Origin: Armatimonadetes bacterium UBA5829
GTDB lineage: Bacteria; Armatimonadota; UBA5829
DNA: 6,901 bases
Assembly (NCBI GenBank): GCA_002431715.1
Contig: DJHI01000133.1
Coordinates: 16,501 to 23,401 of the forward strand
Direction: 5' to 3'
Made by a program: the position numbers and the translations under genes. This document shows, piece after piece, positions 1 to 6,519 of the stretch (position 1 is the stretch's first letter; the number at the start of each line of letters is the position of its first letter). The notes beneath the pieces are model-generated. The model was not told the DNA's origin. It worked only from the letters and a program-made list of their open reading frames with translations, and searched no databases.

Positions 1-218
1 TATTTTCGCGTTTTTGTTAAAACGAACTGAGTGTGAAAAGCTAAATTTTGAGCGTGGAGCAGTTCGTTTTAGTTGTTATTTGTGTCAAAATGCATTTCTT
101 CTGTAAATATGCTTCGCGAGCGAATGTTCCGAAGCTCCCTACAATGCACTCCCGTAATTATAAGACAGCAACTAGACCAAAATTTCCCAAAAATTCGGTG
201 CTGTTCGTTCCCAATCTC
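1..218. other. Gene-free left edge, downstream of the TPR gene
   Basis: I see no convincing gene here. A plus-strand open frame from 48 to 302 overlaps the end of the TPR gene antisense, lacks a ribosome binding site and has no recognisable family features. The stretch is AT-rich. Its clearest structure is a perfect 12-bp inverted repeat with arms at 18-29 and 60-71. A weak imperfect hairpin just after the TPR stop codon (about 170-200) lacks a following T-run on the minus strand, so I do not call it a terminator. Confidence 0.6.
18..71. repeat. 12-bp perfect inverted repeat with 30-base spacer
   Basis: The left arm TAAAACGAACTG at 18-29 is the exact reverse complement of CAGTTCGTTTTA at 60-71. 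The spacer is 30 bases. On the plus strand the right arm runs into T-rich sequence, so it could be a poor terminator for a plus-strand gene lying left of the window. It could also be a protein-binding site or the end of a degraded element. No function is shown by the sequence. Confidence 0.5.
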
Positions 219-1829
219 TCACCAATCCTGTTCTTCTTCCTCTCGTTCGCGCTCATAATCCTTGTGGATAGCTTCTGCTTGTTGCCTGGCAGCTTCAGCT
301 AATTCGGTTTTTTCTAGTTTATCTAGTACATATGCATAATCTTCAAGATAGTCCGTTTTTTCAAGTTGGCTTACGCCAATATTTTTTTCTGTGATATCAA
401 TTGCTTCCCTTAATGTAGATTCTGCTTCGGAAAACTTTCTATGAGAGGCATAAAAACGCCCTAAGTGCCATAAAGATTCAGCCATATCACGACTTTCATG
501 CCCAGAGACTACATCTATGGTGGATAAGATCTCTTTATATAAAGATTCTGCCTGCTCTGTTTTCTCTTGCGCGTCGAAAATATAGGCAAGTTGTTCCATA
601 TAGAGCGCATATTCAAGATTGTTTTTCCCTTCGATCTCTACTTGAATATTAATGGCTCTACAAATGTATGCTTCAGCATCCTTTAACTGATCTTTATATC
701 TCGCTATTTTTGACAATTGATATAAGCTTTGCGCAGTGTCTGGATGATTAGGTCCAAGCACCTTTTCACGTTTTTGTAGAACCTCCCTATGTATCTCTTC
801 TGCCTGAGCATAATTTTCATTGAATATGAAGGAATTCGCGATGCTGGAAAGAGTTTCCAATGTTAACGGATGGTCTGGACCAAGAGTTGACTTACGTTTT
901 TCGTATTCATTCATTATCAAGGATTCATATGCATCGGGCTGCTGCCATTGATTCACTAGAGCCTCGGCTTCCTTCTCACGACCAATCTTCTTCAGATATT
1001 TCTCATAGCCGCTTATCATCCAACCTATTTCGTCAGCGGCTATGTTAGGAATATGCTCTATGATACTGATCCATTTATTGTAAAATATGTCAGCTTCATC
1101 AAATTTTCCACGGTGGGCAAGATGATCCGCAAGACGATATGCCGCTTCAGCCGTAATTTTGTGGGCATTACCATAAGTATTCTCATAAATAGATAGCGTC
1201 CGTCGATAATATGGTTCTGCATCAGTATTGAGTCCTTCGGCATTATCATAGAGGATTGCTAAAGACTGGCAAGTGTCAGCAACTTCAATACTATCTATTC
1301 CTATTGCGGTTTCTCTTATTGAAAGAGCATGGAGATAATACGGTTCAGACTTATTATATTTTCCGACATAATAGTATGAGAAACCTAAATCCATAATTGC
1401 AGTCGCTAATTCGGGGGAATTAGAGCCTGAAACTTCTTCTGTAATAGCAATTACTTTTTTGTAAATCTGGTGAGCTTTGTTGTATTCCCGATTAGCGAAA
1501 TAGGTTTCTGCAAGCCAATGAAGGATGTTGACAAGCAAAGATGGTTCTGGATGTTTCTTAGCTACGGAGAGTGATCGTTTATATAGCTGGACTGCCTCAT
1601 CATATCTACCTTGTACATAATATAAATTGGCAAGGTTATATAATCCAGTGGCTACATGCTCGCTGTTGGTTCCCAAAACAGTCTTCCATATTTCCAATGC
1701 TCTTGAAAAAAGCTGTTCTGTTGGAGGATACTCACCTTTGTCCCATTTTTCTATCGCAAGATCGCTCAGGCGTGAAGCCTCCATAAGAAGCTCTTGATCT
1801 TCTTGCTTCAGATTACTGTCTCTAGACAC
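219..1829 (-). CDS. Kinesin-light-chain-like tetratricopeptide repeat protein
   Basis: This is a 536-residue protein built almost entirely of TPR helix pairs, a fold that serves as a protein-protein interaction scaffold. About eleven repeats have a 42-residue period typical of the TPR_10/TPR_12 (kinesin light chain-like) class. Strong units lie near residues 58-91, 101-134, 143-176, 184-217, 226-259, 323-356, 365-398, 407-440, 449-482 and 491-522. The linkers recur in a recognisable form (LGTNSEHVA, SGSNSPELA, LGPDHPLTL, LGPNHPDTA, SGHESRDMA). Residues about 260-318 are a less regular joint that splits the array in two. There is no signal peptide, membrane segment or enzymatic domain, so it is predicted cytoplasmic. 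The C-terminus is a short acidic tail (about residues 526-535). The start is GTG, chosen because a strong Shine-Dalgarno lies just upstream. The gene is visibly AT-richer than the nickel operon and sits 218 bases beyond larC, so it is probably a separate unit, perhaps of different origin. Its partner and function are unknown. Confidence 0.88.
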   Translation of the reverse strand: MSRDSNLKQEDQELLMEASRLSDLAIEKWDKGEYPPTEQLFSRALEIWKTVLGTNSEHVATGLYNLANLYYVQGRYDEAVQLYKRSLSVAKKHPEPSLLVNILHWLAETYFANREYNKAHQIYKKVIAITEEVSGSNSPELATAIMDLGFSYYYVGKYNKSEPYYLHALSIRETAIGIDSIEVADTCQSLAILYDNAEGLNTDAEPYYRRTLSIYENTYGNAHKITAEAAYRLADHLAHRGKFDEADIFYNKWISIIEHIPNIAADEIGWMISGYEKYLKKIGREKEAEALVNQWQQPDAYESLIMNEYEKRKSTLGPDHPLTLETLSSIANSFIFNENYAQAEEIHREVLQKREKVLGPNHPDTAQSLYQLSKIARYKDQLKDAEAYICRAINIQVEIEGKNNLEYALYMEQLAYIFDAQEKTEQAESLYKEILSTIDVVSGHESRDMAESLWHLGRFYASHRKFSEAESTLREAIDITEKNIGVSQLEKTDYLEDYAYVLDKLEKTELAEAARQQAEAIHKDYEREREEEEQDW

Positions 1830-2047
1830 CTCATCACCTCTTACAGCATCGTTAATTTTATATAGCCAATAACTAAAGACCCTATAGATTAGCTAACGTG
1901 AGTTTGATAAAGCTACATAAAGAGTCAGTGTATATGAAGTGAAAGACACATTCAAGATCAAATCCTCTTCTGTGGAATACTAGTTGATTTGCGAACTGGG
2001 TCCTGAACGTACGGCTCTTTAGGAAATACACAATATGAAATCTGCTT
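1830..2047 (-). promoter_or_regulatory. 218-base gap before the TPR gene; possible weak promoter
   Basis: This AT-rich gap separates larC from the TPR gene. No gene is supported in it. On the minus strand the series TTGAAT, 17 bases, TACACT (about 1928-1956) gives four of six matches at each hexamer and could be a sigma70-type promoter for the TPR gene; a TATAAA-like run lies nearer the start (about 1857-1864). Neither stands out in AT-rich DNA. No convincing terminator follows larC: a 7-bp stem around 2010-2033 (one G-T pair) has no T-run. Confidence 0.3.
1834..1841 (-). promoter_or_regulatory. Shine-Dalgarno of the TPR gene, fixing a GTG start
   Basis: On the minus strand AGAGGTGA precedes the GTG at 1829-1827, with the GAGG core seven bases upstream. 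A nearby ATG (inside GTGATGAGG) is in another frame, so the GTG is the supported start. Confidence 0.7.
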
Positions 2048-3247
2048 TTACTCCGCGTCTCCGCGATTATAAAAAGCCGCAATAGCCGAATCCCTGACCA
2101 TCTTTACGGCAATATTGTGCTTTGCAGCCGCTGACTTGCAATCCTCATACTCAGGCTGAGCGTTGATAATCTTTGAATCCTTATGGGCAACCTTAATCCT
2201 AATAGACCCATACGCTGTCTGCACGGTAATAGTCTCCCTAGGCAGGCACATACGAGAGCGTTTGTCGATTCGCAGGCCGATAGTGGAAGTCTCCTCAAAT
2301 AGAATATCAGCAATAGTATTGACGCTTTCAGGCGAGCAAATTACACACAAAAGTGTAGCAGGACGGTTCTTTTTCATTTGAATCGGAGTGAGATAGACAT
2401 CCAGTGCCCCGGCGGCAAACAACCTTTCCATCACAACTTCATATATCTGCGGGCTGAGGTCGTCTATGTTCGATTCTATAACCGCGACCTCTTCATGCTC
2501 TATTGCCTTATCCGCGCTTTCACCGACCATTACCCGAAGCACATTAGGAATACCGAAGTCTTTGGTTCCCGCGCCATATCCTGTCGCCTTCAAGGTCATT
2601 GCCGGCATGGAACCAAAAGACTCTGCAAGCGCGGCGATTATTGCTGCACCTGTCGGGGTCACTATCTCACCCTCGATTCCAAGTTCACGCCAGGGTGCGT
2701 TTTTTAAGATTTCAGCGGTTGCCGGAGCGGGCAGGGGAAATGTTCCATGAGCGATCTCTACCGTTCCATAAAATGTCGGAATGGGGCTGCAATAAACCTT
2801 ATCGATTTGCAGGAGTTCTAAACAGATGCATGCGCCGACTATATCCACAATCGAATCCACCGCCCCGACTTCATGGAAATGGATTTCATTGATATTTTTA
2901 CCGTGAATTTTTGCCTCAGCCTCACCAAGCCGCCTAAAGATAGCAATCGACTTACCTTTGATATCCTCGCTCAAGCCACTGCCTTCGATCAGGCGCTTTA
3001 TATCGGTGAAACTCCTGCCGTGGTGATGGTGTTCGTGATGATGCTCTTCATGGTGAACATGGACTTTGACACTCGCCGCAGATATCCCGCGCTGTACAAT
3101 TCTGTCTATGGTTAATGCAAAATCCTTAACGTCAAGCTTGGTTAACTGGAACTTGAGCTGTTCGAAATCAGCGCCTGCATCCACCAGCGCACCCAGTGTC
3201 ATATCGCCGCTGATACCGGCAAAACAATCAAAATATGCTATTCGCAA
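2048..3247 (-). CDS. larC: LarC, nickel-pincer cofactor nickel insertase (DUF111 family)
   Basis: LarC is the CTP-dependent nickel insertase (cyclometallase). It places Ni(II) into pyridinium-3,5-bisthiocarboxylate mononucleotide, giving the nickel-pincer nucleotide used by lactate racemase LarA and relatives. Family hallmarks run the full 399 residues: YFDCFAGISGDM (5-16), a histidine-rich stretch with ten His between 63 and 76, HFHEVGAVDSIVDIVG (123-138), HGTFPLPAPAT (167-177), TPTGAA (197-202), ESNIDDLSPQ (258-267), GALDVYLTPIQMKKNRPA (280-297) and QPEYEDC (364-370). The length is usual for the family. It is a single intact frame, whereas Lactobacillus plantarum larC is split and joined by programmed frameshifting. 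The start is TTG: it alone gives the conserved N-terminus, and a Shine-Dalgarno sits five bases upstream. It lies 37 bases after the lipoprotein gene at the end of the nickel-transporter operon, which supplies its metal. The other cofactor genes (larB, larE) and the user enzyme larA are not in the window. Confidence 0.95.
   Translation of the reverse strand: MRIAYFDCFAGISGDMTLGALVDAGADFEQLKFQLTKLDVKDFALTIDRIVQRGISAASVKVHVHHEEHHHEHHHHGRSFTDIKRLIEGSGLSEDIKGKSIAIFRRLGEAEAKIHGKNINEIHFHEVGAVDSIVDIVGACICLELLQIDKVYCSPIPTFYGTVEIAHGTFPLPAPATAEILKNAPWRELGIEGEIVTPTGAAIIAALAESFGSMPAMTLKATGYGAGTKDFGIPNVLRVMVGESADKAIEHEEVAVIESNIDDLSPQIYEVVMERLFAAGALDVYLTPIQMKKNRPATLLCVICSPESVNTIADILFEETSTIGLRIDKRSRMCLPRETITVQTAYGSIRIKVAHKDSKIINAQPEYEDCKSAAAKHNIAVKMVRDSAIAAFYNRGDAE
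2051..2070. repeat. 20-bp repeat, copy 1 (3' end of larC)
   Basis: CTCCGCGTCTCCGCGATTAT on the plus strand matches 18 of 20 bases at 3269-3288. This copy encodes the last residues of LarC (NRGDAE) in the minus-strand frame, immediately before the TAA stop at 2050-2048. The C-terminal residues may therefore come from the repeat rather than from the family. Confidence 0.6.
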
Positions 3248-3252
3248 AATTG

Positions 3253-3259
3253 TCCCCTT
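3253..3259 (-). promoter_or_regulatory. Shine-Dalgarno of larC, deciding a TTG start
   Basis: On the minus strand AAGGGGA precedes the TTG at 3247-3245 by five bases. The next in-frame ATG is residue 16, inside the conserved GISGDM motif, so TTG is the credible start. Confidence 0.7.
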
Positions 3260-3268
3260 TTTAGATCA

Positions 3269-3288
3269 CTCTGTGTCTCCGCGATTAT
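3269..3288. repeat. 20-bp repeat, copy 2 (3' end of lipoprotein gene)
   Basis: CTCTGTGTCTCCGCGATTAT on the plus strand is the partner of the copy at 2051-2070, with two C/T differences. It covers the TAA stop of the lipoprotein gene (3287-3285) and part of the gap before larC. The motif (CACAGAG/GCGGAG on the minus strand) resembles short intergenic repeats I recall from other environmental bacteria, but I cannot confirm the family here. Confidence 0.6.
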
Positions 3289-3707
3289 TCAGAATCGGCT
3301 GGAACTTCAACTGTTACGGATTCGGAAACCGCGCTTTCACCGGTGGAGTCTGTAGCAGTTACTTCTACGGAATACTCGGTCGTTTCAATTGGGCTGGATT
3401 CCGCTGCATAAGACCCCTCATATTTCCCGTCTTCATTGAGTGTGAGTATAACTGCTTCCTTATGGCCGTCGTCCGGCCTGGTTATAATCGCGATTGCTTC
3501 TTTAAGTGCGTTTCCCGAAATTATATCGGCTAAAATCCTGATAAGCGTGTTATTTGAGTTGCTGCCCTCATCAAGAACGGCTTTGACTGCCGCTATCTTG
3601 AGAACATTAGCCGCCGTAGCCATAGTGCCGCCGCATCCGCTCAGAGATGATGCAATAATTGAAAGCGACACACAAATTAAAAGGAATCTCGATGCTCGCT
3701 TTGTCAT
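3285..3707 (-). CDS. Small predicted lipoprotein of unknown function in the nickel operon
   Basis: I do not recognise this 140-residue protein. The N-terminus is a clear lipoprotein signal: positive residues K3, R4 and R7, a hydrophobic stretch (8-21) and a lipobox LSGC at 22-25, so Cys25 would be acylated and the protein tethered to the membrane outside the cytoplasm. Residues about 28-70 look helical (alanine- and isoleucine-rich). Residues about 72-137 look like a beta-sandwich of Ig-like or PKD-like character, with alternating hydrophobics and a run of Thr, Ser and Val (EYSVEVTATDSTGES). The mature part is acidic, with a single His (His82) and no Cys beyond Cys25, so it is not an obvious metal-binding protein. 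The start ATG has a strong Shine-Dalgarno. It lies 59 bases after nikO and 37 bases before larC, which suggests co-transcription. A role in nickel acquisition or in a partner process at the envelope is only an inference from position. Confidence 0.8.
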   Translation of the reverse strand: MTKRASRFLLICVSLSIIASSLSGCGGTMATAANVLKIAAVKAVLDEGSNSNNTLIRILADIISGNALKEAIAIITRPDDGHKEAVILTLNEDGKYEGSYAAESSPIETTEYSVEVTATDSTGESAVSESVTVEVPADSE

Positions 3708-3712
3708 ATCCG

Positions 3713-3719
3713 CACCTCC
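3713..3719 (-). promoter_or_regulatory. Strong Shine-Dalgarno of the lipoprotein gene
   Basis: GGAGGTG on the minus strand lies five bases before the ATG at 3707. It is the strongest ribosome binding site in the operon, consistent with independent initiation after the nikO stop rather than translational coupling. The 59-base gap shows no promoter or terminator I can support. Confidence 0.7.
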
Positions 3720-3766
3720 ATGTTTTCACAATAGTTCTTTGACGAACACCATGCCCCGATATACCC

Positions 3767-4591
3767 TTAGTCTTTGTGAATATGTCCGTGAGCGATCACA
3801 TGTGAGTGCGGATGCCTGTGAACCATGTCTCCATGCCGATGAGTATGCGCGTGGATAAGGTTCACCGACTCCAGCAAATCAACATCCTGAAGTATATCAT
3901 CAACCCCGTCGTCTGCGGCAATTTTATGATCCTCACTAAGGACTATAGCTCTATCAGCCACATGCGGCAGCATGGCGAGGTCGTGAGTTGCGGTTATGAG
4001 TGTGATTCCGGCCTTATTCAGCTCTCCGAGTATATCAAGGAGCATATTTTGACTTCGAGGGTCGAGACCGGCCGTAGGTTCGTCCAGAAGTAATACCGAT
4101 GGGCCAATTGCCAACACCGAGGCAAGCGCAACAAGCTTCTTCTGGCCCGCGCTGAGCTTTAGCGGCGATCGCTCCCGCAGGTGAGAGATTTGCAGCAGAT
4201 CGAGTGTGTCGTCTATCCGGCGAAGTATCTCATCGCGTGCCAAATCGAGCTGCAGAGGGCCGAATGCAAGCTCCTCTTCAACACTCGTACAGAAAAGCTG
4301 AGCATCCGAGTTTTGAAATACAAAACCGACATCTTTCCTGAATCTTTGCCCCAAAGGCGTCGTCTCGACCGCTTCTTCAGTTATCTCGCTTCCAAAAGCC
4401 GTAATAGTCCCGGATGTCGGAAAATAAAGTGCATCCAGCAGATGCAGGAGAGTCGATTTTCCGCTTCCATTCGCACCCAGAAGCGCAATTTTCTCACCCC
4501 GAGTCACGTCAAAGGATATCTTATCGAGGCATAGCTCTTCACCGGGATAAGCAAAACACACGTCCGAAATTCTGAAAATTTTGTCCGTCAT
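3767..4591 (-). CDS. nikO: NikO, ATPase of ECF nickel transporter, with His-rich tail
   Basis: This is the cytoplasmic ATP-hydrolysing subunit of a CbiO/NikO-type ECF transporter. It probably acts as a homodimer under NikQ. All ABC motifs are present in its 274 residues: Walker A GANGSGKST (39-47), Q-loop Gln93, signature LSAGQ (146-150), Walker B VLLLDEP with Asp170 and Glu171 (166-172), D-loop AGLD (174-177) and switch His203. The last 28 residues (247-274) contain eleven histidines in HxH patterns, an extension beyond the usual CbiO/NikO core that could bind or sense nickel. The ATG overlaps the nikQ stop by four bases (ATGA), so translation is probably coupled. A cobalt or general CbiO role is possible from this protein alone; the adjacent NikM and LarC favour nickel. 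Confidence 0.93.
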   Translation of the reverse strand: MTDKIFRISDVCFAYPGEELCLDKISFDVTRGEKIALLGANGSGKSTLLHLLDALYFPTSGTITAFGSEITEEAVETTPLGQRFRKDVGFVFQNSDAQLFCTSVEEELAFGPLQLDLARDEILRRIDDTLDLLQISHLRERSPLKLSAGQKKLVALASVLAIGPSVLLLDEPTAGLDPRSQNMLLDILGELNKAGITLITATHDLAMLPHVADRAIVLSEDHKIAADDGVDDILQDVDLLESVNLIHAHTHRHGDMVHRHPHSHVIAHGHIHKD

Positions 4592-5457
4592 ATCAAAAAC
4601 AATCCAAATCCTATTGCTGAGATGCTCATTATAAATACCCAGTCTCTAAGGTAGGCCCTAGGCTGCTTCAGAAGTGCAAACTCTCCTTTATATCCGCGCG
4701 AAAGCATCGCGAGATGGATCTCATCGCCGAGTTTATATGTCTTTCTAAAAAGCATGCCTATTCCCGCGCCGGTCCAGTTCTGATCCCGGCGAATAGTGCC
4801 CGGACGGATCGACCGGCTGATTTTTGCAAGATGAATCTCATGAGCCGACCGAATAAGCACCTCCAGATACCGCGCCATCATTGCTAAAAGGATAATAAAT
4901 ATCTGCGGCACGCCCAAGGCCCGCAGCCCATAAAACAGCCGATCTTTCCGCGTCGTAGCAGTAAGCAGCAGAGCCAGTGTAACACACACTCCTACCCGCA
5001 AGACGAACCGAGCCGCCAGATACAGTCCCGACCAGGTAACAGCCAGCTTTTGGTTGATCGTAATGGCCGCCGTTCCTGGGGTGACGATATTCAAGATCGT
5101 GGGCAGCACAATTAGGGCTGAAAACAGAGGCACGACCAGCCAGACCTTCAGTAGTCGTTTGAGTGGGATTTTCGAAGCTGTGGCGACAGCGGCAGATAAC
5201 AAATAAAGCAGCGCCAAGGCGGATATATTATGGATGAGGGTGGATATTACAATCAAACCGATAATGCCTACGACTTTGAAGCGAGCGTCTATATTCTGCA
5301 AAAGTCCTTTTTGCGCCGCTGTCTTTTCGTCCAGAAGCATCTCTGTGAGCACGCGAGAGAGAGCGTTAGCAGCTTTTCTGGCCCAGTTATTTCTTCGTTT
5401 TGAATATTCTGGTAGATTGCAAGACTCCTGAGTTGTCATCCAATCAGGCAGAGTCAT
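4588..5457 (-). CDS. nikQ: NikQ, transmembrane coupling (T) component of ECF nickel transporter
   Basis: This is a CbiQ/NikQ-family (EcfT) membrane protein of 289 residues, which links the ATPase to the substrate-binding subunit. A polar N-terminal region of about 50 residues leads to GLLQNIDARFKVV (51-63), the family's usual lead-in to the first membrane helix. Hydrophobic segments lie near 63-79, 80-93, 107-124, 142-166, 184-200 and 272-289. The coupling-helix motifs with conserved Ala and Arg appear twice: AKISRS (211-216) and AMLSRG (250-255). The first ATG overlaps the end of nikMN by 14 bases and is preceded by a GAAAGG about nine bases upstream; Met7, which would remove the overlap, has no ribosome binding site, so the longer form is preferred. 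It is the second gene of the operon, between the metal-binding and ATPase genes. Confidence 0.92.
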   Translation of the reverse strand: MTLPDWMTTQESCNLPEYSKRRNNWARKAANALSRVLTEMLLDEKTAAQKGLLQNIDARFKVVGIIGLIVISTLIHNISALALLYLLSAAVATASKIPLKRLLKVWLVVPLFSALIVLPTILNIVTPGTAAITINQKLAVTWSGLYLAARFVLRVGVCVTLALLLTATTRKDRLFYGLRALGVPQIFIILLAMMARYLEVLIRSAHEIHLAKISRSIRPGTIRRDQNWTGAGIGMLFRKTYKLGDEIHLAMLSRGYKGEFALLKQPRAYLRDWVFIMSISAIGFGLFLI

Positions 5458-6493
5458 TATTGCCGGCCTTTCTCACGATCAGTCTGCTTATACCTATGAT
5501 AATAAGAGCCACAATTGAAATCCCGATTATTCCCGATAAAACATAAGCCAGATATGGATTCTTTTCTGAAAGTGAATAATCCGGCATAGGCGCTTTCCAA
5601 AGCGAGCCGAGTTTGCTCAAACCCTGCGGCACATATCCCGCGATGCCCTTTATTTCATCGGCTCCCCATTCACCCCAAGCCGAACCTGCCTTTAGTTTTT
5701 CAGGGAGATATATTCCCAACGGGCTTATCAAAGCCAGCATAACAAGCGCGATTCCTATCTTACGAAAGAGCGGGACATTTGCCGCTTTCGCCTTAACCGG
5801 CTCCGTTTTATTTAAGCCCGAACCGGCGAGAAGGAGCGACGGATCGGTCCGCTGCATGTAAGCCACCACAAGTCCCGTTACAATAGCTTCCACAAAACCG
5901 AATACAAGAAGATGCTCGATTGCCATTGCAGATACAGCCACCTTCAGCCCGAAAGGATTATAAAGAGCGTGCCCAGCCGAGTCTTTAGCGATTAATGGTT
6001 GTATGCCGAACATTACGGCTGTCGAAATTGCTGCTACATTAAGCCCAACATACCCCGCGACAGCTGCCGATATCCGCCTTCTCGCGGATGTTAGTGGAGA
6101 AGAACCGCTTATCAGCCGGTATATCCACCATCCCGTAAACGGCATTACTACTGCCATATTGAAGCAGTTCGCGCCGATGGCCGTAATTCCGCCGTCACCG
6201 AATACTAGAGCCTGGACAATCAGAGCAAGTGATACGGCGATCACAGCGGCCCATGGCCCGAGCAGAACTGCTATCAAAACCGCGCCGACAGCATGGCCCG
6301 TAGTCCCGCCGGGGATAGGAACATTGAACATCATTATTACAAAACTGAATGCGGCGCCGAGAGCCAACATCGGGATTTGACGCGAGCGGAGCTTTTCTTT
6401 TACTTTTTTTGAGGCTGCGGCCCACAGGGGGATCATCGCTGCGTAAGCAGGCGCATATGTCTGGGGCCCTATATATCCGTCCGGTATGTGCAT
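5444..6493 (-). CDS. nikMN: NikMN, nickel-binding S component fused to a NikN/PDGLE-like domain
   Basis: This is the substrate-specific membrane subunit of a group I ECF transporter, 349 residues. The N-terminus MHIPDG is diagnostic of CbiM/NikM: the free Met1 amine and His2 are metal ligands, which fixes the start codon and excludes a cleaved or longer leader. His67 in PIPGGTTGHAVG (60-71) matches the third nickel ligand of the characterised NikM2; cobalt-type CbiM has a GSCSHPTG-like motif here instead. FGDGGITAIGANCFNM (98-113) and Glu193-His194 are further family marks. Membrane segments lie near 42-58, 69-95, 108-127, 143-164, 184-212 and 245-263. After a linker comes a loop with VPQGL (288-292) and APMPDYSL (301-308), a degenerate PDGLE-type motif, and a final helix (315-340), which together stand in for separate NikN. 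It is the first gene of the operon, 27 bases from the palindrome. Confidence 0.92.
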   Translation of the reverse strand: MHIPDGYIGPQTYAPAYAAMIPLWAAASKKVKEKLRSRQIPMLALGAAFSFVIMMFNVPIPGGTTGHAVGAVLIAVLLGPWAAVIAVSLALIVQALVFGDGGITAIGANCFNMAVVMPFTGWWIYRLISGSSPLTSARRRISAAVAGYVGLNVAAISTAVMFGIQPLIAKDSAGHALYNPFGLKVAVSAMAIEHLLVFGFVEAIVTGLVVAYMQRTDPSLLLAGSGLNKTEPVKAKAANVPLFRKIGIALVMLALISPLGIYLPEKLKAGSAWGEWGADEIKGIAGYVPQGLSKLGSLWKAPMPDYSLSEKNPYLAYVLSGIIGISIVALIIIGISRLIVRKAGNNDSA

Positions 6494-6519
6494 ATCTTTC
6501 TCGATTCTCTAAGAACAAG

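Noticed and set aside
48..302. Plus-strand open frame of 84 codons with a hydrophobic C-terminal half
   Set aside because: It overlaps the end of the TPR gene antisense, has no ribosome binding site and shows no family features. The hydrophobic run comes from the complement of Glu/Arg-rich codons.
2010..2033. Possible terminator hairpin after larC
   Set aside because: The 7-bp stem includes a G-T pair and a 10-base loop, and no T-run follows on the minus strand.
2051..2070. CRISPR or tandem repeat array suggested by the repeated 20-mer
   Set aside because: Only two copies exist, 1.2 kb apart and inside or at the ends of genes, with no regular spacers.
1882..2082. Minus-strand open frame of 66 codons in the larC-TPR gap
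   Set aside because: It overlaps the 3' end of larC in another frame, lacks a ribosome binding site and has no recognisable motif.
3066..3533. Long plus-strand open frame of 155 codons
   Set aside because: It lies antisense to larC and the lipoprotein gene, both strongly supported, and its translation shows no domain.
6003..6380. Plus-strand open frame of 125 codons, rich in Ala, Pro and Thr
   Set aside because: It is antisense to the conserved core of NikM; the composition is what the complement of membrane-protein codons gives.
3767..6493. Annotation as the cobalt transporter CbiMNQO
   Set aside because: The NikM-type motif GGTTGH replaces the cobalt-type GSCSHPTG motif, larC is in the operon, and the operator resembles a NikR site. 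Cobalt transport is not strictly excluded by sequence alone.
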